9,664 nucleotides of DNA from an uncultured Lachnospiraceae bacterium (GCA_946549155.1 CAMNQN010000128.1:1-9664); one strand, 5' to 3'; positions 1 to 6,060 are shown, counted from the stretch's first letter. Numbers and translations: made by a program. The notes: generated from the sequence alone by a model not told the origin.

Positions 1-75
1 TTCTGCGTACCCGATGCTTTTTTCCAGATCGTTCGGCCTTCCGGGCCGTGTATTATCCTGCGTCCGTATAATTAA
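1..75. other. short flank beyond the regulator gene, no assignable feature
   Basis: Holds a small inverted repeat (CGGCC 34-38 and GGCCG 44-48, 5-nt loop) without a T-tract. Several frames are open, but 75 bases are too few to call a gene end. Confidence 0.5.
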
Positions 76-927
76 CTAAACACTAAAATAAAACGCCTCC
101 ATCGCCTGTCCGATGTATGCCGTTGTGCCTTCTCCGTATACGCGATCCTGTGCCTTCTGGATTTCCTGATTATTTTGATATGCGGATGCCAGCTCCAGCA
201 TCATGGCGGAGACATCCTCCATCTGGTACATCTGCCTGGACACAAAATCATACTCTCCCACCAGTTCCCGTACCTCAAAGGAAGCTACATCACATCCTTT
301 TTTGTCCGCCAGCTTTTTCAGAATTACCCCCAACCGTTTCTGGTATGCGGAGAAAATTTCGGAATTTTTGGGATTTTTCGCCACGTCCAGGGCTTTTTCC
401 TTGCTTCCATACCATTCCACCACTTTGCCGAAATTCTTTTGTACCGTCTCACTGGAAGCGCTCTCCAAAAATTGTTTTTTCCATTCCTCCATGCTTCCGT
501 ATTGATCGAGGAACCGTATTTTCTGCTCTTCGTTCATATTGGCCGCCATGGAGTTCCACATTTCCTCCAGCTCTGTTTTATTAAAAATTTCAAAATTCAT
601 CTTGTTCTCTCCTCTCAGAATATTATCGATGCCGGCAATTAAACGCTCAATACGCTCTTTCTTTGCCGCCAGCATACTTCTTTGCATCTTCAGGATTTGG
701 CTTCTGTCGAGAACGGGGTTATCCATAACCCTCTTAATTTCCTTTAAAGAAATATCAAATTCCCGGAAAAACAAAATCTGCTGCAGTGTTTCCAATGCCT
801 TATCGTCATAAAGCCGGTATCCCGCCTCACTTTTCTGCGTCGGCTTCAGTAAACCGATCTCATCATAGTAGTGGAGCGTGCGCACGCTGATACCTGTTAA
901 ATCTGACATTTCTTTTACCGTTCTCAT
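76..927 (-). CDS. MerR-family transcriptional regulator with TipAS effector domain
   Basis: Predicted cytosolic DNA-binding regulator of 283 residues. Residues 3-70 form a MerR winged helix-turn-helix (TGISVRTLHYYDEIGLLKP, then GYRLY). Residues about 77-105 are a charged helix suited to the antiparallel coiled coil of MerR dimers. Residues about 115-282 resemble the TipAS ligand-binding domain (EEWKKQF, EWYGSKEKAL, the conserved C-terminal FGEGTTAYI-like stretch around 264-272). TipAS proteins are known to bind hydrophobic or peptide-like drugs and activate their own or nearby promoters; the ligand here is unknown. The ATG is preceded by GGAGGAGG with 8 nt spacing. An operator-promoter of MerR type lies directly upstream, so autoregulation is likely. 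It is divergent from an ABC importer, and nothing seen ties it to that importer. Family assignment is firm; the regulon is inference. Confidence 0.93.
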   Translation of the reverse strand: MRTVKEMSDLTGISVRTLHYYDEIGLLKPTQKSEAGYRLYDDKALETLQQILFFREFDISLKEIKRVMDNPVLDRSQILKMQRSMLAAKKERIERLIAGIDNILRGENKMNFEIFNKTELEEMWNSMAANMNEEQKIRFLDQYGSMEEWKKQFLESASSETVQKNFGKVVEWYGSKEKALDVAKNPKNSEIFSAYQKRLGVILKKLADKKGCDVASFEVRELVGEYDFVSRQMYQMEDVSAMMLELASAYQNNQEIQKAQDRVYGEGTTAYIGQAMEAFYFSV

Positions 928-951
928 ACATTGATCCTCCTCCCAAAAAAC

Positions 952-982
952 ACTTTAAGCTATCACGCACCGTGAGAGTCAA
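952..982 (-). promoter_or_regulatory. MerR-type operator-promoter of the TipAS regulator gene
   Basis: On the minus strand TTGACT (977-982) and TAAAGT (952-957) are separated by 19 bp, the overlong spacer typical of MerR-controlled promoters. Inside the spacer is an inverted repeat with 8-nt arms (960-967 and 971-978, CTATCACG and CGTGAGAG, 7 of 8 pairing) around a 3-nt centre. Spacing to the start codon at 927 leaves a short leader. MerR proteins twist such promoters to realign the -35 and -10. The expected role is self-activation by the ligand-bound regulator. Confidence 0.82.
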
Positions 983-1103
983 GAACAAATTTCCTGTTAT
1001 CGGCTATATTTTATCAAACCTGCGTTGCAATGGCCAGCATTGTGTTTTGTTAATTATCGGGACGCAGGAAAAGATCCCAGCCATCTTTCATAAACTTTCC
1101 AGC

Positions 1104-1132
1104 TTGTATTTTACGGGAATATACTCTAAAAT
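1104..1132 (+). promoter_or_regulatory. candidate sigma-A promoter for the ABC importer operon
   Basis: TTGTAT (1104-1109) and TAAAAT (1127-1132) are separated by 17 bp, the ideal sigma-A spacing. The -10 matches 5 of 6 consensus bases and the -35 matches 4 of 6. A start near 1139 would leave a leader of about 33 nt containing the ribosome site GGGAGG, seven bases before the ATG at 1172. I found no TPP or other riboswitch pattern in 983-1171. Confidence 0.55.
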
Positions 1133-1171
1133 AATAGAAATTATTTTTCTTGAACAACGGGAGGATCCAAT

Positions 1172-2146
1172 ATGAAGAAATCTTTTTTACCAGTGACAGC
1201 CGCCGCGATGGCTGCGTCCATAATGCTTAGCTTAACAGCAGGCGCTGCCCAGGACACTCTTCGGGTAGGCTCTCTGAAGGGGCCCACCTCCATGGGGCTG
1301 GTTTTCCTTATGGAAAATGCAAAAGAAGGGGAAGCTGCCGGTGATTATGAATTTACTATGGTGACCGCCGCAGAGGAACTGCTGGGGGATGTGGTCAGCG
1401 GAAACCTAGATATCGCCCTGGTGCCCGCCAATGTTTCCAGCATTCTTTACAATAAGACGGAGGGCGGTATCAGCGTCATCGACATCAACACGCTGGGCGT
1501 CCTCTATGTGGTGGAATGCGGCGATACGATTCAGAGCATCGCTGACCTGTCCGGCAGGACCGTATACCTGACCGGCAAAGGAACCACGCCGGATTACATC
1601 CTCCAATATCTTCTTGCGCAGAACGGCCTGAGTAAGGAGGACGTTACCCTGGAGTACAAATCGGAGGCCGCCGAGGTGGTATCGGTTCTGTCCGGGGATG
1701 AGACCGCCATCGGTCTGCTGCCTCAGCCCTTCGTCACCTCCGCTTGTATGCAGAATGAGAATCTGCGCATCTCGCTGGATCTGACGGAAGAATGGAACAA
1801 GATACAAAAGGAGACGGGAAGCCGCCTAGTAACCGGCGTCACCATCGTCAGGAATGAATTTTTAGAGGAGAATCCGGAGGCTGTGGCCGGCTTTCTTAAG
1901 GAGCATGAGGCCTCTGCCGCCTACACCAATGAGAATCCGGAAAAAGCGGCAGAGCTGATCGCGGCCTGGGGCATTGTGGCGAAGGCCCCCATCGCAAAGA
2001 AAGCGATTCCCCTCTGCAATATTACCTGCATCCAGGGTGCCGAGATGAAGGCGGCTTTAGAAGGATATCTCCAGGTACTCTGCGATATGGATCCCGCTGC
2101 GGTCGGCGGAAAAATGCCGGAGGAAACGTTCTATTATATTCCTTAG
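1172..2146 (+). CDS. exported ABC transporter substrate-binding protein (SsuA/ThiY/NMT1-like)
   Basis: A 324-residue periplasmic-binding-type protein, probably the receptor of the importer encoded next door. Residues 1-26 are a signal peptide (basic MKK, hydrophobic core, small residues TAGAA before QDTLRVGSLKGP). The mature part has NMT1/THI5-like features: a GPTSMG strand-loop near 37-42, an EELLGDVVSGNLDIALVP stretch (68-85), the L-G-V-x-Y segment (108-112), DLSGRTVYLTGKGTTPDYIL (125-144) at the domain crossover, and GLLPQPF (181-187). This family binds sulfonates, nitrate, taurine or thiamine precursors; the substrate cannot be read from the sequence. No cysteine is present in the signal region, so it is not an obvious lipoprotein, which is unusual in a Gram-positive. 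The start is supported by GGGAGG 7 nt upstream. The fused permease-ATPase follows after 120 nt. Confidence 0.88.
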   Translation: MKKSFLPVTAAAMAASIMLSLTAGAAQDTLRVGSLKGPTSMGLVFLMENAKEGEAAGDYEFTMVTAAEELLGDVVSGNLDIALVPANVSSILYNKTEGGISVIDINTLGVLYVVECGDTIQSIADLSGRTVYLTGKGTTPDYILQYLLAQNGLSKEDVTLEYKSEAAEVVSVLSGDETAIGLLPQPFVTSACMQNENLRISLDLTEEWNKIQKETGSRLVTGVTIVRNEFLEENPEAVAGFLKEHEASAAYTNENPEKAAELIAAWGIVAKAPIAKKAIPLCNITCIQGAEMKAALEGYLQVLCDMDPAAVGGKMPEETFYYIP

Positions 2147-2208
2147 GGAAACGCTGGCCAAAGCGTTCCCCGCGCCGGATTTGTGCAGTAAAACAGCCGT
2201 TTTCCCTG
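2146..2208 (+). repeat. structured intergenic repeat, copy A
   Basis: The element begins on the last base of the binding-protein stop codon. It starts with GGGAAACGC, folds into a hairpin (arms 2146-2155 and 2162-2170, one bulge), continues with an unpaired core CGCCGGATTTGTGC, a second weak hairpin (about 2184-2196), and ends in TTTCCCTG, so that the ends are inverted (GGGAAA/TTTCCC). A second copy with roughly 78 percent identity by hand alignment lies at 5941-6003 on the minus strand, with the central CGGATTTGTG identical. It has the same sense as the surrounding genes, so it would be transcribed between the binding protein and permease. It resembles a small palindromic dispersed repeat; function unknown. 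Confidence 0.75.
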
Positions 2209-2266
2209 CCAATCCGTGCACATCCATCGGAGGTTTTAAGGAAAGCTATGGACTGAGGTTTCATAT

Positions 2267-3745
2267 ATGAAAAAATATCTTCGACAAGCGGTGATTCTCC
2301 TTATCTGGATTGCTCTGTGGCAGCTGGCTGCCTGGGCTATTGGAAACAGAATCCTTTTTGTGGGGCCCGGGGAGACGGCGCATGTGCTGTCTGCCCAGAT
2401 CGGAACCCCTGAGTTTTGGAGGACGGTTCTGTCCTCCTTTCTTCGCATTGCCTCCGGTTTTCTGGGGGCTTTTTGTGTCGGTATCCTTCTGGCGTCCTTC
2501 GCCGGACAGTTTCCCTGGCTGCGGGAGTTTCTGGAACCCTTTCTGGGATTTTTACAGGCGGTGCCGGTGGCCTCCTTTGTCATTTTAGCGCTGATCTGGA
2601 TTGGCTCTGAAAATCTGTCTGTTCTGATTACCTTTCTGGTAACGCTTCCGGTGATCTACCGGAATATGCTGGAGGGAATCCGTCAGACGGATAAAGAGCT
2701 GCTGGAAATGGCGCAGGTGTTCCGCTTAAGCCTCCCCCGCCGGCTTCTGTATCTGTACCGCCCCGCCCTGATGCCCTACCTGGAAACCGGGTGCCGCATC
2801 TGCCTGGGCATGGCCTGGAAATCCGGTGTGGCCGCCGAGGTCATCGGGGTACCCGCCCATTCCATCGGCGAAAAGCTCTACATGGCCAAAATCTATTTAG
2901 GCACCGGAGAGCTGTTTGCCTGGACCTTCGTAATCCTTCTGGTCAGTAAACTGTCCGAAAAGTGTTTTCTGAAGCTGCTACACCTGGCGGCGCGGGATCT
3001 TTCCCTTCGGGAAGCCGTAAACCATTCCACCGGTAGACGTTCCGGAAAAACCGCGGAAGAGCGTTCCGGTAAAATCACGGAAGAACGTTCCGGTAAGCCT
3101 CCCCATACTTCCTCCGCTGCGGCTTCCCGGCCTTGGGCCGCTCTGGCCAGTTCCATGCCGGGGAACTCCCAGCGCCCGCTGCATCTTACCCGCATCAGCA
3201 AGTCCTACCAGGGACATCCCGTGCTGCAAAATCTTTCGCTGACGCTGGAACCGGGGCACATTTACTGTCTCACGGGGCCCTCCGGCTGCGGGAAAACCAC
3301 GCTGCTGCGCATCATCATGGGACTGGAACTCCCCGACTGCAGCCATAACCGCAGACCGGAGCATCTGAAAATCAGCGCGGTTTTTCAGGAAAACCGGCTG
3401 TTTGAGTTCCTGACCCCCATAAAAAATGTGGAGCTGGTCTGCCCCGGGAAATGTGAAGCCGCACCGCTCCTGGCACAACTGCTGGAACCGGAAGCGCTCA
3501 CCCGCCCCGTATCTTCCCTAAGCGGCGGCATGAAGCGGCGGGTCGCCATCTCCAGAGCTCTGGCTGCCCCCTCTGAGCTGGTTCTGATGGATGAGCCCTT
3601 CACTGGCCTGGACGATGCTGCAAGAGAAAATGCGATCCGGGTGATCCGGGAGAATCTGCGGGGGCGCACCCTGCTGCTTGTGACGCACCGCAGGGAGGAC
3701 GCAGCCCTGCTAGGCGGAGAGCTGCTGACCCCTTTCCCGTCCTGA
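2267..3745 (+). CDS. fused ABC importer permease and ATP-binding protein (SsuC/TauC plus SsuB/TauB type)
   Basis: A 492-residue single-chain transporter component. Residues 1-245 are a BPD-type permease with about six hydrophobic segments (near 7-26, 55-80, 97-112, 115-131, 176-194, 215-232) and an EAA-like coupling loop (136-171, EGIRQTDKELLEMAQ then LPRRLLYLYRPALMPYL). Residues 250-303 are a hydrophilic linker with repeated RSGK units. Residues 304-492 are an ABC ATPase: Walker A GPSGCGKTT (337-345), Q-loop Gln374, signature LSGGM (418-422), Walker B LVLMDEP (438-444), D-loop GLDD, switch His474. The ATPase is short, about 190 residues, with a compact C-terminus. These domains are normally separate proteins in nitrate/sulfonate/taurine importers. 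The reading frame is intact and all ATPase motifs are present, so it looks functional. The start is supported by GAGG 8 nt upstream. It probably works with the preceding binding protein; the substrate is unknown. Confidence 0.9.
   Translation: MKKYLRQAVILLIWIALWQLAAWAIGNRILFVGPGETAHVLSAQIGTPEFWRTVLSSFLRIASGFLGAFCVGILLASFAGQFPWLREFLEPFLGFLQAVPVASFVILALIWIGSENLSVLITFLVTLPVIYRNMLEGIRQTDKELLEMAQVFRLSLPRRLLYLYRPALMPYLETGCRICLGMAWKSGVAAEVIGVPAHSIGEKLYMAKIYLGTGELFAWTFVILLVSKLSEKCFLKLLHLAARDLSLREAVNHSTGRRSGKTAEERSGKITEERSGKPPHTSSAAASRPWAALASSMPGNSQRPLHLTRISKSYQGHPVLQNLSLTLEPGHIYCLTGPSGCGKTTLLRIIMGLELPDCSHNRRPEHLKISAVFQENRLFEFLTPIKNVELVCPGKCEAAPLLAQLLEPEALTRPVSSLSGGMKRRVAISRALAAPSELVLMDEPFTGLDDAARENAIRVIRENLRGRTLLLVTHRREDAALLGGELLTPFPS
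3038..3097 (+). repeat. 24-bp tandem repeat in the permease-ATPase linker
   Basis: Two and a half in-frame units begin at 3038, 3062 and 3086, each starting CGTTCCGG. They encode RSGKTAEE, RSGKITEE and RSGK. Units differ by a few bases. Since 24 bp is a multiple of three, copy-number change would lengthen or shorten the linker without a frameshift. Confidence 0.9.
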
Positions 3746-3816
3746 CGCGCAGTTTGCCCTCCTGCCTGCGACACATTTCCGCTTCCTTTCTGCTTCCGGT
3801 TTTCACCAGCCCGGTA

Positions 3817-3844
3817 ACCATTCCTTTCCTTTTCTCATACAATA
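3817..3844 (+). promoter_or_regulatory. candidate mother-cell sporulation promoter (sigma-K/sigma-E type)
   Basis: CATACAATA at 3836-3844 matches both the sigma-E -10 (CATACAnT) and the sigma-K -10 (CATAnnnTA). A sigma-K-like -35 AC at 3817-3818 stands 17 nt upstream. A good sigma-E -35 was not seen. Predicted transcription would begin near 3853, shortly before the ribosome site of the gene at 3884. Consensus knowledge is from Bacillus; assignment here is inference. Confidence 0.5.
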
Positions 3845-3883
3845 GTTCAGAGATCTTTTGAATGATTGGAAAGGAGTTCTGCT

Positions 3884-4261
3884 ATGCAAAAGGAATGTGA
3901 TACCTCTATCGAAAAAGTGGGCTGCTCCACAACGGGATATCAGGATGTTGATGTGTGCATTCCTGTTACAATCCGTCCTTTCGGCGAGGTGGGCAATGTC
4001 AAGACCCGCTGCGAAGGAAGCCCCTCCATTATCCGGGGCTGCGATCACTGCCCCGGCAAACCCGGCCAGGTATGCAAATTCACCATCAGCCAGCGGCTGC
4101 GGGTGGAAATTCCCGTGGTTTTCGGCGCCAAAGCGGAGATCGGTGAAACCTCCGTGGAATGCGGATGTACAGAAAGCTCCAGCCTCTGTGAGCCTTCCTC
4201 TGATTTTGAGACCGGATATGAAGAAGAATACGTAGCTGCCGGGGAGGACACCGCTTTGTAA
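3884..4261 (+). CDS. cysteine-rich protein of unknown function, possibly sporulation-associated
   Basis: I do not recognise a named family. The 125-residue product has ten cysteines (5, 14, 25, 43, 53, 56, 64, 93, 95, 102), including C-x2-C (53-56) and C-x-C (93-95) pairs, and no signal peptide or membrane segment. A beta-rich core is suggested by DVCIPVTIRPFGEV (23-36) and RLRVEIPVVFGAKAEIG (71-87); the last 30 residues are acidic. The ATG at 3884 is chosen because GGAAAGGAG lies 7 nt upstream; an in-frame ATG at 3866 sits at the Shine-Dalgarno itself and is unlikely. A sigma-E/K-like promoter precedes it and the spoIIA operon converges on it. Cysteine-rich small proteins are common in spore coats, so a coat or late-sporulation role is a reasonable guess, but it could equally be a metal-binding cytosolic protein. 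Confidence 0.8.
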   Translation: MQKECDTSIEKVGCSTTGYQDVDVCIPVTIRPFGEVGNVKTRCEGSPSIIRGCDHCPGKPGQVCKFTISQRLRVEIPVVFGAKAEIGETSVECGCTESSSLCEPSSDFETGYEEEYVAAGEDTAL

Positions 4262-4284
4262 CCCCGAAACCGCCGTAAAATACC

Positions 4285-4342
4285 GGGGCGGATTTCCTGA
4301 ATATCCGGATGCACCCATTCCGTGATATCAGAAATCCGCCCC
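4285..4342. terminator. hairpin between convergent genes, probable bidirectional terminator
   Basis: GGGGCGGATTTC (4285-4296) and GAAATCCGCCCC (4331-4342) pair perfectly over 12 bp. The inner flanks (TGA/TATC against GATATCA) extend the stem with two bulges. It lies between the stops of the cysteine-rich gene (plus) and sigF (minus). The T-tract is poor on the plus side and short (ATTTTA, about 4276-4281 as minus strand) on the sigF side, so termination efficiency is uncertain. Confidence 0.65.
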
Positions 4343-4367
4343 ATGCCTTTATAAAGCTTCCCCTTAT

Positions 4368-5096
4368 CTACACCCGTCCCCGCATCTTCTGCAGGATCCG
4401 CTTCTCCATCCGGGACACCTGCACCTGGGAGATACCCAGCTCCCTGGCTGTCTCCATCTGGGTTTTATCACAGAAATAGCGCAGATCGATGAGCTGCCGC
4501 TCCTCCTCCCCCAGAAACGTTAAAAGCTCCTCCAGCAGCATGTGATTCAGCAGCTTCTCATTGGCATTTTCCTTCTCCTCCAGCTTGTCCACCAGAAGCA
4601 CCGCACTGCCGTCTCCCTGATGGATGGGACGGTAAATGGATTCCACCTCCGCGCAGGCTTCCAGCGCCAGCATAATTTCCTCCCCGGAAAGCTTTAGTTC
4701 CGCCGCCAGCTCCTGCATATCCGGCTCCCGCCCCAGCCGTTTTTCCATCAGATCCCGGGTACTGTAAATCAAAGCCGCCGTCTCCTTCAGGGACCGACTT
4801 ACCTTGATCATGCCGTCATCCCTCAGAAACCGCTTAATCTCCCCCACAATCAGCGGCACCGCATAGGTGCTGAATTTTACCGCGTAATTCGGGTCAAACT
4901 TATCAATAGCCTTCAGCAGGCCAATACTCCCAATCTGGATCAGGTCCTCCATCTCGCAGCCTCTTCCGTTAAACCGGCGGACTACCGTAAAGACCAGTCC
5001 CAGGTTCTCTTCCACAAGCATTTCTCTCGCGGCTTTATCCCCCTGGTGCGCCTGTTCAATCAATGCAAGGGTTCGTTCCATGAATGATCCATTCAC
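4368..5096 (-). CDS. sigF: RNA polymerase sporulation sigma factor sigma-F
   Basis: Sigma-70-family factor (242 residues from the GTG) that directs forespore-specific transcription after asymmetric division. Region 2 spans about 28-100 (NLGLVFTVVRRF, EMEDLIQIGSIGLLKAIDKFD, KFSTYAVPLIVGEIKRFLRDDG), followed by KVSRSLKE typical of sigma-F/G. Region 3 is about 105-155. Region 4 is about 188-240, with the helix-turn-helix ARELGISQVQVSRMEKRIL. Length is close to Bacillus sigma-F (about 255). The position directly after spoIIAA and spoIIAB decides sigma-F over sigma-G. The GTG at 5094-5096 overlaps the spoIIAB stop by 4 nt, but its best Shine-Dalgarno, GAGAGGTG, includes that GTG. The ATG at 5079-5081 (giving 237 residues) is therefore an equally credible start. 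Activity is expected to be restrained by SpoIIAB. Confidence 0.96.
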   Translation of the reverse strand: MNGSFMERTLALIEQAHQGDKAAREMLVEENLGLVFTVVRRFNGRGCEMEDLIQIGSIGLLKAIDKFDPNYAVKFSTYAVPLIVGEIKRFLRDDGMIKVSRSLKETAALIYSTRDLMEKRLGREPDMQELAAELKLSGEEIMLALEACAEVESIYRPIHQGDGSAVLLVDKLEEKENANEKLLNHMLLEELLTFLGEEERQLIDLRYFCDKTQMETARELGISQVQVSRMEKRILQKMRGRV

Positions 5097-5563
5097 CTCT
5101 CATATCTGTTTTCCGTATGAAGGATTTTCTTTGTCATCGTCACCCGGGTACCCTTACCCGGGGCAGAATCCACCTGCACGGTATCCATAAAGGCTTCCAT
5201 GAAAGAAAATCCCATACCGGCCCGCTCGCAGTCCTCCTTCGTAGTGAACAGCGGCTCCATGGCCTTTGCCACATCCGCAATCCCCACTCCGTGATCCTCC
5301 ACCTCCACCAGAATCGTCTGTTCCACAATCCGGCAGCGAATCACAATTTTCTCCACCCTTCCCTCGTAGCCATGAATAATCGCGTTGGTCACCGCCTCCG
5401 ACAATGCGGTTTTTACATCCGCCACCTCCTCCAGCGTGGGATTCAGCTGCGTCATAAAGGCCGACACCGCCACCCGGGCAAAGCCCTCGTTGCAGGAACG
5501 GCTGTCAAATTCCAGCTTCATCTCATTCTCCGCGCTTTTCTCCGTATCCATACTGCTCCCCAT
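5093..5563 (-). CDS. spoIIAB: anti-sigma-F factor and serine kinase SpoIIAB
   Basis: A 156-residue GHKL-fold protein that binds and inhibits sigma-F and phosphorylates SpoIIAA. Visible motifs are FARVAVSAF (28-36), the N-box EAVTNAIIHGYEG (56-68), the G1 box DHGVGI (90-95), PLFTTK (104-109) and the ATP-lid G2 segment ERAGMGFSFMEAFMD (113-127), then GKGTRV (136-141). These match Bacillus SpoIIAB nearly segment for segment. The ATG at 5561-5563 has AAGGAGG 7 nt upstream, which supports an N-terminal extension of about 12 residues relative to the Bacillus protein. It begins 20 nt after spoIIAA and overlaps the sigF GTG by 4 nt, so it is probably translationally coupled to its target. Confidence 0.97.
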   Translation of the reverse strand: MGSSMDTEKSAENEMKLEFDSRSCNEGFARVAVSAFMTQLNPTLEEVADVKTALSEAVTNAIIHGYEGRVEKIVIRCRIVEQTILVEVEDHGVGIADVAKAMEPLFTTKEDCERAGMGFSFMEAFMDTVQVDSAPGKGTRVTMTKKILHTENRYER

Positions 5564-5583
5564 CTGTTTTCCTCCTTAACCAT

Positions 5584-5910
5584 TCACTTCAACTCAAACG
5601 GGATATCCTCATAAATGTCCATCACCTTATAAATCCCCGACATGGTGAGTATACGCCGCATCCGCTCATTTACCCGCACCGCCATCACCACGCCTCCCAT
5701 AAACCGCAGGTTTTTATACCGCCCCATAATCATGCCGATGCCGGAGCTATCCATAAAAACCGTTTTTTCAAAGTCAAAGATAATACATCGGACATTGTTT
5801 TCCTGCATCAGACGATCCGCCGTATTTTTTAATTCCTCCGCATTGTGATGATCCACCTCTGCCGGCAGATGAATCGTCAGGCTGGAGCCTGAAACCTTAA
5901 AATCTTCCAT
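5584..5910 (-). CDS. spoIIAA: anti-sigma-F factor antagonist SpoIIAA (STAS domain)
   Basis: A 108-residue STAS protein that, when unphosphorylated, binds SpoIIAB and frees sigma-F. Key features are the beta-strand SLTIHLPAEVDHHNAEEL (10-27; the EVDHH matches ELDHH of Bacillus) and the phosphorylation loop FMDSSGIGMIMGRYK (52-66). Ser55 is equivalent to Bacillus Ser58, the residue phosphorylated by SpoIIAB and dephosphorylated by SpoIIE. An open frame continues upstream to 6051, but the start is placed at the ATG 5908-5910 because AGAGAGGAG lies 9 nt before it, the family length fits, and the upstream frame crosses a repeat and terminator. First gene of the spoIIA operon. Confidence 0.97.
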   Translation of the reverse strand: MEDFKVSGSSLTIHLPAEVDHHNAEELKNTADRLMQENNVRCIIFDFEKTVFMDSSGIGMIMGRYKNLRFMGGVVMAVRVNERMRRILTMSGIYKVMDIYEDIPFELK

Positions 5911-5919
5911 ATTTGCGCA

Positions 5920-5928
5920 CTCCTCTCT
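5920..5928 (-). promoter_or_regulatory. ribosome-binding site fixing the spoIIAA start
   Basis: AGAGAGGAG on the minus strand, 9 nt before the ATG at 5910. It decides against a much longer open frame that begins at 6051. Confidence 0.85.
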
Positions 5929-5940
5929 GCAAACTAAAGT

Positions 5941-6003
5941 CAGGGAAATTGCTGCTTCGCAGCACAAATCCGGCACGGAAAACGCTTTCATCCGCGTTTC
6001 CCC
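5941..6003 (-). repeat. structured intergenic repeat, copy B, in the spoIIAA leader
   Basis: Second copy of the element at 2146-2208. Read on the minus strand it opens with GGGGAAACGC, forms a 9-bp hairpin (arms 5977-5985 and 5994-6002, 8-nt loop), has the identical core CGGATTTGTG, then a perfect 5-bp hairpin GCTGC-GAA-GCAGC (5951-5963), and closes with TTTCCCTG. The second hairpin is stronger than in copy A. It ends about 30 nt before the spoIIAA start and has the same sense as the gene. Confidence 0.75.
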
Positions 6004-6004
6004 G

Positions 6005-6051
6005 GAAAAGAAAAAAGGAACCGCAAAGCAAGCATTCTCCGCTTGCTTCAC
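6005..6051 (-). terminator. intrinsic terminator of the folC operon
   Basis: On the minus strand an 11-bp stem (6041-6051 with 6023-6033, the inner 8 pairs perfect, two G-T wobbles outside) closes a 7-nt loop GGAGAAT. It is followed by GGTTCC and a T-rich tract of TTTTTTCTTTT (6008-6018). It lies 85 nt after the stop of the TPR gene and before spoIIAA, separating the two minus-strand operons. The T-tract begins about 5 nt after the stem, slightly late for an ideal terminator. Confidence 0.7.
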
Positions 6052-6060
6052 AGCCCCTTT
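6032..6060 (-). promoter_or_regulatory. weak sigma-H-like promoter candidate for the spoIIA operon
   Basis: In Bacillus spoIIA is transcribed by sigma-H (RnAGGAwWW, 11-12 nt, RnnGAATww). Here AAAGGGGCT (6052-6060) and GGAGAATGC (6032-6040) have 11-nt spacing. The GAAT core is intact, but the -35 has AGGG for AGGA. The -10 falls in the loop of the terminator hairpin, so a transcript starting there would lack the hairpin's upstream arm. No better promoter was seen in 5911-6135. Confidence 0.25.

Noticed and set aside
983..1103. Thiamine or other riboswitch before the importer operon
   Set aside because: No conserved TPP, SAM or cobalamin motif was found. Only a weak CAATG/CATTG inverted repeat near 1028-1042.
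972..1175. 67-codon plus-strand frame upstream of the binding-protein gene
   Set aside because: It begins with a GTG inside the MerR operator, has no ribosome site and crosses the candidate promoter of the ABC operon.
5911..6051. N-terminal extension of spoIIAA in the same frame
   Set aside because: It runs through the terminator hairpin and repeat copy B, has no family resemblance, and the ATG at 5910 has the good ribosome site.
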